The translations under genes were made by a program, and so were the position numbers. From NCBI RefSeq assembly GCF_030317105.1, contig NZ_JASZYG010000006.1, positions 248,001 to 312,000 on the forward strand: DNA of 64,000 bases, given 5' to 3'. The notes under the pieces were generated by a model that did not search any database, was not told the DNA's origin, and saw only the letters and a program-made list of their open reading frames with translations. This document shows, piece by piece, positions 57,617 through 64,000 of the stretch; position 1 is the stretch's first letter, and each line of letters opens with the position of its first letter. The stretch is from Variovorax brevis. Lineage in GTDB: Bacteria > Pseudomonadota > Gammaproteobacteria > Burkholderiales > Burkholderiaceae_C.

Positions 57617-59119
57617 TCAGGGGCCCAGGGCCATGGTCGCCGGCAACCGGGTCCACGGCAGGTCGGCCGGATCGGCCGCCATCGGGCCCTTCGCCTTGGC
57701 GACCAGAATCGCCTTGGCGATCGGCGCGAAGTCGGCGCGAAAGTGCACCGAACTCTTGTTGACCAGGATCTTCATGTCTTCGGGCGCAATCCCCAGGTAG
57801 CGGAAGTGCTCGCGGTCGAGCACCTGCGTTTTCTGGCTGCAGATGGCGATGAGCACCCCCTCCACTTCCACGCAGGCGCTCTGACCGAGGGAGACCGTCA
57901 TGCCCGCGCCCATCGGCCCTTTCAGAGCCACCTCGCCGTTGCTCAGTTGGCGCACGGTCGCGCGCACGACGACGGGAGGATCGCTTTGCTGCCCGCCCCA
58001 AGTCGCGACGGCCTTGCCCACTTGGAGTTGCAATTGCGCACCCAGGCCGGCCGCATGCGAAGCCGCCGCGGCCTCGGGGTCGGCGATCAAGCCAATGGCA
58101 ACGCGGCCCGGAAAGCACTCGCCGGCCTTCAACGCGAGCAGCGCGCGCAGCATGCCGGTGGTGTTGCCGTCGGCACCGGCACCGGGGTTGTCCTGCGTGT
58201 CCGCGATGACCACGGGCCCGCCATCGCCCTGCGCCAGTACCAGCGCTTCGGCCACAGCCGACTCGGGGGTCTTCAGGTCCAGTCGCCATTGGCTGCGTGG
58301 CTGGTCGACACGGTCGAAGAGCGCCTGCACGGCGGCCTGCGCCCCATCGCCGTAGCCCCAGATGACCGGGCCGCATTCGGCGATGTCGGCCGCCGGAAAG
58401 CCCATCGCAAAACTCAGCACGCAGCCGTGGCGCGCATCGAGTGCCTTCAGCTCTTCGTACACGGCATCGGCCGGCGCCGCCATGGTGCATTGGGCATTGA
58501 GGGGCAGCAGAAAGCCCAGGCGCCGCACGGCCAGGCGCTCACGGCCGCCGCGCGCAAGGCGCCGCTGCAGCAAGGTGGCGGCCAGGCGCCCGGTGTCGAC
58601 CATGTCGACGTGCGGGTAGGTGCGGTAAGCCGTCAGCGCGTCGGCCTGCTCGAGCATGCGCTGCGTGACGTTGGCATGCAGGTCCAGGCTCCCGACGATG
58701 GGCACCTGCGGTCCCACGAGCGAGCGCACGCGCACCAACAGTTCGCCCTCGGGGTCCTCCAGATGCTCGGTGACCGCTGCGCCGTGCATGTCGAGATACA
58801 CCGCGTCGACGCCGCCCTGCGCAATGGCGCTGCGCAGGTCTTCTTCCACCGCCGCGGCGATGCGCTCGAAGGCGTCGCGCGTGACGTGGGCCGAGGGATT
58901 GGCGCCCGCCCACGCCGAGGGCACCAAGGTCCATCCTTGGGCGTCGGCCGCGGCGATGAAGCCGCCAAGCGGCAGGATGCTGCCGCGATACGCATCGAGC
59001 ACCGCCTGTCCGCGCCGGTAGGGCGGGTAGCCCGAACCTTCATTGAAGGCCGCCCACCCCGCCTTGGTCGGCGCGAAGGTGTTGGTCTCGTGGTGAAAGC
59101 CGGCAACAAAAACCCTCAC
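57617..59119 (-). CDS. M81-family metallopeptidase (MlrC-like)
   Basis: MlrC-type peptidases are zinc enzymes; MlrC completes microcystin degradation in Sphingomonas, but most members have unknown substrates. The 500-residue protein has GFHHETNTFAP (about 7-17), YLDMHGAAVTEH and GSLDLHANV, which supply the metal ligands of the family. The GTG at 59119 was chosen because GGGAGG lies 7 bases upstream and it places the family block RVFVAGFHHE right at the N-terminus. A MarR regulator precedes it and an M20 hydrolase follows, suggesting one peptide or amide-degradation operon. Confidence 0.9.
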   Translation of the reverse strand: MRVFVAGFHHETNTFAPTKAGWAAFNEGSGYPPYRRGQAVLDAYRGSILPLGGFIAAADAQGWTLVPSAWAGANPSAHVTRDAFERIAAAVEEDLRSAIAQGGVDAVYLDMHGAAVTEHLEDPEGELLVRVRSLVGPQVPIVGSLDLHANVTQRMLEQADALTAYRTYPHVDMVDTGRLAATLLQRRLARGGRERLAVRRLGFLLPLNAQCTMAAPADAVYEELKALDARHGCVLSFAMGFPAADIAECGPVIWGYGDGAQAAVQALFDRVDQPRSQWRLDLKTPESAVAEALVLAQGDGGPVVIADTQDNPGAGADGNTTGMLRALLALKAGECFPGRVAIGLIADPEAAAASHAAGLGAQLQLQVGKAVATWGGQQSDPPVVVRATVRQLSNGEVALKGPMGAGMTVSLGQSACVEVEGVLIAICSQKTQVLDREHFRYLGIAPEDMKILVNKSSVHFRADFAPIAKAILVAKAKGPMAADPADLPWTRLPATMALGP

Positions 59120-59204
59120 GACCGGCCCTCCCGCTGAACGGCCGCCGAGCTGCAAGCCCGACTTTCCTGACGTTGTGATGACCGGATCGCGATGGCACTG
59201 CCCC

Positions 59205-59666
59205 TCAAGTGAAGCGCGCCTGCGCGTTCTCGGCGTCGAGCTCGACCTGGGCCGTCATTTTGGCCAGGCAGTATTCGAACTGATCGATCTGCGCCGGGGT
59301 CAGCACGGAGAGCATCGACTTCTCCATCTTGCGGCCCAGGCGGTTGGATTGCTTGACCACTTCCCGCCCGTCGTCGGTCAGGAAAAGATGCACCCAGCGT
59401 GCGTCTTCCGCGCCAATCTGGCGCACCAGCAACTTGCGGCGCGCCAGGGCCGTGACGAGCTTTGAAACCAGCGTCTTTTCGAGGAAAGACTGCGCAGACA
59501 CTTCGCCTTGCGTGATTCCCGGCTCGTGATAGGCCAGGCGCAGCACACGCAACTCTCGCAAGGTGACGCCACACGTCTGTTCATAAATGCCCGTCGCCAT
59601 GTGCTTGGCCTGTTCGCTGAGTACATCCAGCCGGAAGTTGAGGAAGTCGATGGCAGCACGCGGCAT
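59205..59666 (-). CDS. MarR-family transcriptional regulator
   Basis: The 153-residue protein has a winged helix-turn-helix (TQGEVSAQSFLEKTLVSKLVTALARRKLLVRQ, about 50-85) with the wing GAEDARWVHLFLTDDGREVV that is typical of MarR. It is first in a run with the M81 and M20 genes. An inverted repeat GTTGC-CCATT-GCAAC lies about 30 bases before its ATG and is a candidate operator. The ligand is unknown. Confidence 0.88.
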   Translation of the reverse strand: MPRAAIDFLNFRLDVLSEQAKHMATGIYEQTCGVTLRELRVLRLAYHEPGITQGEVSAQSFLEKTLVSKLVTALARRKLLVRQIGAEDARWVHLFLTDDGREVVKQSNRLGRKMEKSMLSVLTPAQIDQFEYCLAKMTAQVELDAENAQARFT

Positions 59667-59697
59667 GCAGATCTCCTGTAGTTATCTATTGGAAACA

Positions 59698-59712
59698 GTT
59701 GCCCATTGCAAC
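59698..59712. promoter_or_regulatory. Inverted repeat, candidate MarR operator
   Basis: GTTGC and GCAAC are separated by five bases (CCATT) in the 201-base gap between the dehydrogenase and the MarR gene, a normal size and place for a MarR dimer site. Confidence 0.45.
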
Positions 59713-59867
59713 CATGTCAAGGTTACGATATCAGCATGGGTCGTGTCTACGATGCTCGCTTGCACGGATAGCGCATGCGCGACTTCTCCTGGCGCGACAC
59801 GCCATTGGAAGACTTGGGTGCGGTGGGCGTCAACACCCACCGTACTCACGAAGTACGGAACAATTCT

Positions 59868-60806
59868 TTATATTGGTGAAACAACACCATGGCCTGAGAA
59901 ATGCCCTTCGGCATTGGCCAGGAAGCGATCGACACTGGCCTGCGTCGCTTCCGGAGACCAGCCCGCCATGTGCGGTGTGAGCAACACGTTGTTCATGCCC
60001 ACCAGCGATTCGGGGCGCTGGGGTTCGCTTTCGTAGACGTCCAGCCCGGCGCCGGCAATGCGCCCTTCGCGCAGCGCCGCGGCAAGGGCTTCTGTGTCGA
60101 CCACGCTTCCACGCGAGATGTTGATCAGGAAGCCTTCAGGCCCCAACGCGTCGAGTACCCCCGCATTGACGACGTGACGCGTGGCCGGGCCACCCGGTGT
60201 GGCGCACACCAGCACGTCGCACCACTTCGCCAGGTCGGCCAGGCTGTCGAAATAGCGGTGCGCCACGCCTTCGCGCGGCTTGCGGTTGTGATAGCCCACC
60301 GGCATGTCGAAGCCGCCTGCGCGCTTGGCGATCTTCTGGCCGATGGTGCCCAGGCCGAAAATGCCGATCTTCTTGCCGGACACGTTGGGCGGATGCGGAA
60401 TCTCCTCGCGCCACACGCCGGCGCGACACTGGATGTCGAGCGTGCGGATGCCGCGCATGATGCCGATGATCAATCCAAAGGCGTGGTCGGCCACGCAATC
60501 GTCGTTGGTGCCCTGCCCGTTGGCGGTGACGACGCCGCGCGCCCGCAAGGCATCCATCGGCAAGCCTTCGAATCCCGCGCCCATGCAGCACACCAGTTCA
60601 ACGGCCGGCATGGCGGCCAGTTCCTGAGCGGTGATGCCGATCACGCCGATGGTCAGCACCGCCCGAAAGCTCTCCCCTTTCTGGGCGATGGCCGCGGCCC
60701 GCGCATCGGGCGTCGGGGCGTAGGTGATGTCGTAGACCGCGCCGATCTGCGCCTGATGCGCGGGTGAAAGGCTGTTGAGGATGAGCAGGGGAATCTTGTC
60801 GGACAT
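59868..60806 (-). CDS. D-2-hydroxyacid dehydrogenase family protein
   Basis: The enzyme would reduce 2-oxoacids with NAD(P)H. The 312-residue protein has the nucleotide-binding loop IFGLGTIGQKIAKRAGGF (about 152-169), the catalytic block INISRGSVVDTEAL with the Arg, the Glu region LDVYESEPQRPESL, and the active-site His in VLLTPHMAGWSP. These match the glyoxylate/hydroxypyruvate reductase-like group. The ATG at 60806 was preferred over a longer reading. It is followed on the same strand by the MarR gene after 201 bases. Confidence 0.88.
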   Translation of the reverse strand: MSDKIPLLILNSLSPAHQAQIGAVYDITYAPTPDARAAAIAQKGESFRAVLTIGVIGITAQELAAMPAVELVCCMGAGFEGLPMDALRARGVVTANGQGTNDDCVADHAFGLIIGIMRGIRTLDIQCRAGVWREEIPHPPNVSGKKIGIFGLGTIGQKIAKRAGGFDMPVGYHNRKPREGVAHRYFDSLADLAKWCDVLVCATPGGPATRHVVNAGVLDALGPEGFLINISRGSVVDTEALAAALREGRIAGAGLDVYESEPQRPESLVGMNNVLLTPHMAGWSPEATQASVDRFLANAEGHFSGHGVVSPI

Positions 60807-60872
60807 CGAAAACGGCTCCTGGATCGGTGTGGGGCCCGCCGCCTGCACGGCGCAGGCGGCGGGCGCGGGGTT

Positions 60873-62720
60873 TCAAAGAATCTGCGGCGCTTCGATCTTT
60901 TGCAGTGCCCACATCTGGGCGTAGCGCCCCTGGCGGGCCAGCAGTTCGGCATGCGTGCCGCGCTCGACGATCACGCCGGCTTCGAGCACCAGGATTTCGT
61001 GCGCGTCGACCACCGTCGACAGGCGGTGCGCAATCACCAGCGTGGTCTTGTTCTGCGACGCGCTTTTCAGCTCGGCCTGGATGGCGCGCTCGTTGGCGGA
61101 ATCGAGGGCCGAGGTGGCTTCGTCGAAGATCAACACCGGTGGGTCCTTGAGCATCGTCCGGGCAATCGCCACACGCTGCTTCTCGCCGCCCGACAGCTTC
61201 AGCCCCCGCTCGCCCACCGTCGTTTCATAGCCCTTGGGCGTGGCCATGATGAAGTCGTGAATGCGCGCGGCCTTGGCGGCGGCGACCACCTCCTCATGCG
61301 TCGCGCCGGGGCGGCCGTAGGCGATGTTGTATTCCACCGTGTCGTTGAAGAGCACCGTGTCCTGCGGCACGATGCCGATGGCCTCGCGCAGGCTGGATTG
61401 CGTCACGCGGCGGATGTCTTCGCCGCCGATGGTGATGCGGCCGTGCTGCATGTCGTAGAAGCGGTACATGAGCCGTGCCAGCGTCGACTTGCCGGAACCC
61501 GAAGGGCCCACCACCGCCACCGTCTTGCCCGCCGGAATCTCGAAGCTCACGTGGTGCAGGATGGGCCGCGCCGCCTCGTACGCAAAGCTCACGTCCTCGA
61601 AACGCACGGTGGCGTCGCCCGATTCGCGCCAGCGAAGGGGCGTGGCGCCTGGCGCGTCGGCCACTTCGCGGTCGCGCTCGAGCAGCACGAACATCTTGTC
61701 CAGGTCCGTCAGGTTCTGCTTGATCTCGCGGTAGATCACGCCCAGGAAGTTGAGCGGGATGTAGAGCTGGATCATGAAGGCGTTGACCATGACCAGGTCA
61801 CCCAGCGTCATGCGGCCGTCGACCACGCCCTGCGTGGCGCGGTACAGCATCGCGACCAGGCTCACGGCGATCAGCATCTGCTGGCCGGTGTTGAGCAGCG
61901 ACAGCGTGGTCTGGCTCTTGACGGCGGCGCGGCGGTAGCGCTCCAGGTTTTCGTCGTAGCGCCGGGCCTCGAACTCCTCGTTGTTGAAGTACTTGACGGT
62001 CTCGTAGTTCAGCAGCGAGTCGATGGCGCGGCTCTGCGCCTTGGAGCCCAGCTCGTTCATCATCCGGCGAAACTGCGTTCGCCATTCGGTCACCGTCACC
62101 GTGAAGACGATGTAGATGACCAGTGCCGAACCCGTGATCACCGCAAACCACGGATCGAACTTGACCGAAAGAATCGTGAGCACCAGCACCAGCTCGATCA
62201 AGGTCGGCACGATGCTGTAGAGCGAATACGAAATGAGCGAGTGCACCGCCGCCGTGCCCCGTTCGATGTCGCGCGTCATGCCGCCCGTCTGGCGCTCCAG
62301 GTGGAAGCGCAGGCTCAGGGCGTGCAGGTGACGAAACACCTCCAGCGAAATGCTGCGGGACGCGCCCTCCGTGGCCTTCGCAAAGATGAGCTCGCGCAGC
62401 TCGGTGAACAGCGAGGTCGAAAAGCGCAACAAGCCGTAGCCCAGCAGCAGCGCGATCGGGACGACCAGCAGCGCACGCGCGTCGCCCGGCTTGAGCGTCA
62501 TGGCGTCCACCAGGTTCTTGAGCAGAACCGGCACGCCGACGTTGGCGACCTTGGCGCCGACCATGAAGGCCAGCGCGAAGATCACCCGCCATTTGTAACG
62601 CCAGAGGTAGGGAAAAAGACGCCGGAGCGTGGCCACGTCGGAGCGGTCGCTGCGCGCGGGCGGGTGGGCACCCGTGGTGCCGTGAGGGGGTGAGGAAAGG
62701 GCTTCGCCGCTGCGACGCAT
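60873..62720 (-). CDS. ABC exporter, Atm1/HMT1-like half-transporter
   Basis: The 615-residue protein fuses six membrane helices (about 35-320) with a C-terminal ATPase: Walker A GPSGSGKSTLARLM (about 405-418), signature LSGGEKQRVAIARTM and Walker B LIFDEATSALDSANER. The helical part has the Atm1 style motif NEEFEARRYDENLERYRRA. Atm1-type exporters move glutathione-linked or metal-containing compounds. The ATG at 62720 was chosen; an earlier ATG at an upstream in-frame site would extend into the 40-base gap. The gene is divergent from a thioesterase. Confidence 0.9.
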   Translation of the reverse strand: MRRSGEALSSPPHGTTGAHPPARSDRSDVATLRRLFPYLWRYKWRVIFALAFMVGAKVANVGVPVLLKNLVDAMTLKPGDARALLVVPIALLLGYGLLRFSTSLFTELRELIFAKATEGASRSISLEVFRHLHALSLRFHLERQTGGMTRDIERGTAAVHSLISYSLYSIVPTLIELVLVLTILSVKFDPWFAVITGSALVIYIVFTVTVTEWRTQFRRMMNELGSKAQSRAIDSLLNYETVKYFNNEEFEARRYDENLERYRRAAVKSQTTLSLLNTGQQMLIAVSLVAMLYRATQGVVDGRMTLGDLVMVNAFMIQLYIPLNFLGVIYREIKQNLTDLDKMFVLLERDREVADAPGATPLRWRESGDATVRFEDVSFAYEAARPILHHVSFEIPAGKTVAVVGPSGSGKSTLARLMYRFYDMQHGRITIGGEDIRRVTQSSLREAIGIVPQDTVLFNDTVEYNIAYGRPGATHEEVVAAAKAARIHDFIMATPKGYETTVGERGLKLSGGEKQRVAIARTMLKDPPVLIFDEATSALDSANERAIQAELKSASQNKTTLVIAHRLSTVVDAHEILVLEAGVIVERGTHAELLARQGRYAQMWALQKIEAPQIL

Positions 62721-62760
62721 GAGGGACAATCGTGGGTGTTTGTTTCCACAGATTGTGCCC

Positions 62761-63189
62761 ATGTCCACTATTTCCAGCGCCAACGTTGCTGCGACCCTCA
62801 AGAGCCTGCCGGCCGATATGGAGCTGGTGCTCAAGGTCATCCCCATGCCGGCCGACTGCAATGCCAACGGCGACATCTTCGGCGGATGGGTGATGGCGCA
62901 GGTCGACCTGGCCGGTTCGGTGATCCCGGCGCGCTACGCCAAGGGGCGTCAGGCGACCGTCGCGGTCAATGAATTCATCTTCAAGCAGCCGGTGCGGCTG
63001 GGCGACATCCTGTCGTTCTATTCGTCGCTGGTGCGCGTGGGCCGCACGTCGATCACCGTCAAGGTCGAGGTGTTTGCCGAGCGTTTCCGCAAGCAGGGCG
63101 AATACATCAAGGTGACGGAGGCGACGCTGACCTACGTCGCCATCGACGAGAACGGCCGGCCGCGGCCGATCGAAGCCGACGCGGCCTGA
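62761..63189 (+). CDS. Acyl-CoA thioesterase, YciA-like
   Basis: The 142-residue hot-dog protein matches YciA: ADCNANGDIFGGWVMAQVDLAGS near the start (with the catalytic Asp), AVNEFIFKQPVRLGD and VGRTSITVKVEVFAER. YciA hydrolyses a wide range of acyl-CoA esters. The ATG at 62761 lies only 40 bases from the divergent ABC exporter start. It is followed by a GNAT gene 5 bases after its stop. Confidence 0.9.
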   Translation: MSTISSANVAATLKSLPADMELVLKVIPMPADCNANGDIFGGWVMAQVDLAGSVIPARYAKGRQATVAVNEFIFKQPVRLGDILSFYSSLVRVGRTSITVKVEVFAERFRKQGEYIKVTEATLTYVAIDENGRPRPIEADAA

Positions 63190-63194
63190 ACCTC

Positions 63195-63734
63195 TTGCTG
63201 GTTCGTCAGGCGTCTCCGGAGGATTGCGCGGCCATTGCGCGCGTGCACGTTGCGTCGTGGCAGTCGGCGTACCGCAATCTGCTGCCTGCGGAATTTCTCG
63301 CGGGGCTTTCTGTCGAGGATCGCGAGAGCCTGTGGCGCAAGGCGATCCAGCAAGGCGCACCGCAGCTTCTGGTGGCGTGCGACGGCGGCGAGGTGCTTGG
63401 TTTTACGGCATTCGGCGCCACGCGCGACCGGGACGCCGCGCCTTCGTGCATGGAACTGTGGGCCATCTACCTGCGTCCGGACGCCTGGGGCCTTGGCATG
63501 GGCCGGGCACTCTGGCTCGACGCCAGGGAGCGCATACGCGCCTCGGGTGCGACAAAGGCCAGCTTGTGGGTCATCGAGGGCAACGCGCAAGCCATGCGTT
63601 TCTACGAGGCAGCAGGATTCACACCCGAAGCCAGTTCCAGACAAGCTTTCGAACTTGGCGGCGTGACCCTGCACGAGCTTCGTTACGTACAGGCGATCAT
63701 TCCTTCGAACAACGCTGAAAAAGCTCCCCGTTGA
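63195..63734 (+). CDS. GNAT-family N-acetyltransferase
   Basis: The 179-residue protein has the GNAT acetyl-CoA site LWAIYLRPDAWGLGMGRALW (about 89-108) and the C-terminal GNAQAMRFYEAAGFTPE block. The TTG at 63195 was chosen because the family begins just before VRQASPEDC; the ribosome binding site is weak. It is probably translated together with the preceding thioesterase. The acceptor is unknown. Confidence 0.86.
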   Translation: MLVRQASPEDCAAIARVHVASWQSAYRNLLPAEFLAGLSVEDRESLWRKAIQQGAPQLLVACDGGEVLGFTAFGATRDRDAAPSCMELWAIYLRPDAWGLGMGRALWLDARERIRASGATKASLWVIEGNAQAMRFYEAAGFTPEASSRQAFELGGVTLHELRYVQAIIPSNNAEKAPR

Positions 63735-63783
63735 GGCCGCAACGCATCCATTAGAGTTGCGGGCAAACAATCGGGGAGGATTC

Positions 63784-64000
63784 ATGCTGAACAAGCATTT
63801 GAAGGAGGTCGCCGCGGCCAACGCCGCAGGGACGGCCAGCGTTGCGTTGCCGCAGACACCGTGGCCGGACTACATGCCGACGCTCAACGTCGGCCTTTCT
63901 GGGAGCCCCATCGCCGCCGTGCTGCCGACGGACATCTGGGTGACGCCACCGGCTGCCGAGGTTCCGCGCGACAAGGCCCGATGGAGCGGCATCTGGAACG
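63784..64000 (+). CDS. Unidentified gene, 5' fragment
   Basis: The ATG at 63784 follows a good ribosome binding site (GGGGAGGA). The visible 72 residues begin MLNKHLKEVAAANAAGTA and include LPQTPWPDYMPTLNVG and PTDIWVTPPAAEVPRDK. No signal peptide, membrane helix or recognised motif is seen. The gene continues past the right edge, so I do not assign a function. Confidence 0.55.
   Translation, partial: MLNKHLKEVAAANAAGTASVALPQTPWPDYMPTLNVGLSGSPIAAVLPTDIWVTPPAAEVPRDKARWSGIWN

Noticed and set aside
60900..62693. Plus-strand open frame of 597 codons antisense to the ABC exporter
   Set aside because: The exporter frame contains all ABC motifs; the opposite frame is His/Arg/Gln-rich without motifs, and is explained by codon bias.
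1..64000. Search for CRISPR array, prophage, insertion sequence, defence island or integrated plasmid
   Set aside because: No direct-repeat/spacer pattern, transposase, integrase other than XerC, phage structural gene or known defence motif was recognised. The only accessory pair is the MazEF-type toxin-antitoxin.
1..64000. tRNA or rRNA genes
   Set aside because: No cloverleaf with GTTCGAATC-type T-arm or rRNA signature was noticed; RNase P RNA is the only structural RNA I can support.

Overview
This is a high-GC chromosomal window from a Gram-negative bacterium with meso-diaminopimelate peptidoglycan. The dcw gene order, the dapF-DUF484-xerC arrangement, hslVU lying directly upstream of mraZ, and Comamonadaceae-style GC-rich intergenic repeats all point to Burkholderiales, family Comamonadaceae, probably Variovorax or a close relative. 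That taxonomic call is an inference from gene content and style; no rRNA gene lies in the window.

Region 1 (1-12 kb, minus strand) is the division and cell wall cluster. In transcription order it runs mraZ, rsmH, ftsL, ftsI, murE, murF, mraY, murD, ftsW, murG and the start of murC, with most genes overlapping by 4 bases. Immediately upstream on the same strand are hslV-hslU (12.2-14.3 kb), a long STAS-domain protein and a DksA-like RNA polymerase regulator. Region 2 (17-24 kb, minus strand) holds a COG0523 GTPase, then dapF, DUF484, a YdcF-like protein, xerC and an RlmI-like methyltransferase, which overlap one another. Next come a TetR gene facing a VOC-family gene, and an array of GC-rich repeats.

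Region 3 (24-31 kb, plus strand) holds a Nudix/metallo-beta-lactamase fusion, an RsuA-like protein with an altered active site, the RNase P RNA gene (minus strand), cysK, an FAD dehydrogenase coupled to a queuosine-precursor transporter, and proQ. Region 4 (31-39 kb) holds creA-htpX, a pyrC-NYN-DUF3025 operon, a TRAP transporter and a MazEF-type toxin-antitoxin pair. Region 5 (39-49 kb) is a MexEF-OprN-like efflux operon, followed by a hydrolase-like gene without its catalytic serine, a LysR regulator, a small A+T-richer exported protein and a serine hydrolase.

Region 6 (49-60.8 kb) is about scavenging carbon and nitrogen: a GltIJKL glutamate/aspartate importer, aspartase, a HypT-like LysR regulator, an amidase, an M20 amidohydrolase, an M81 peptidase with a MarR regulator, and a 2-hydroxyacid dehydrogenase. 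Imported aspartate would be split to fumarate and ammonia. Region 7 (60.8-64 kb) holds an Atm1-type ABC exporter, an acyl-CoA thioesterase, a GNAT acetyltransferase and the beginning of an unidentified gene.

Most of the window is ordinary core chromosome. I see no phage, transposon, CRISPR array or recognisable defence island. The most notable items are familiar enzymes with changed key parts: a MurD with an inserted acidic linker of about 100 residues, a DksA with a histone-H1-like extension and a degenerate zinc site, a pseudouridine synthase homologue with Glu in place of the catalytic Asp, and an alpha/beta hydrolase homologue lacking the nucleophile. Also notable are hairpins placed between genes (aspA leader, gltI-gltJ) and related GC-rich repeats between hslV and hslU and near 24 kb.
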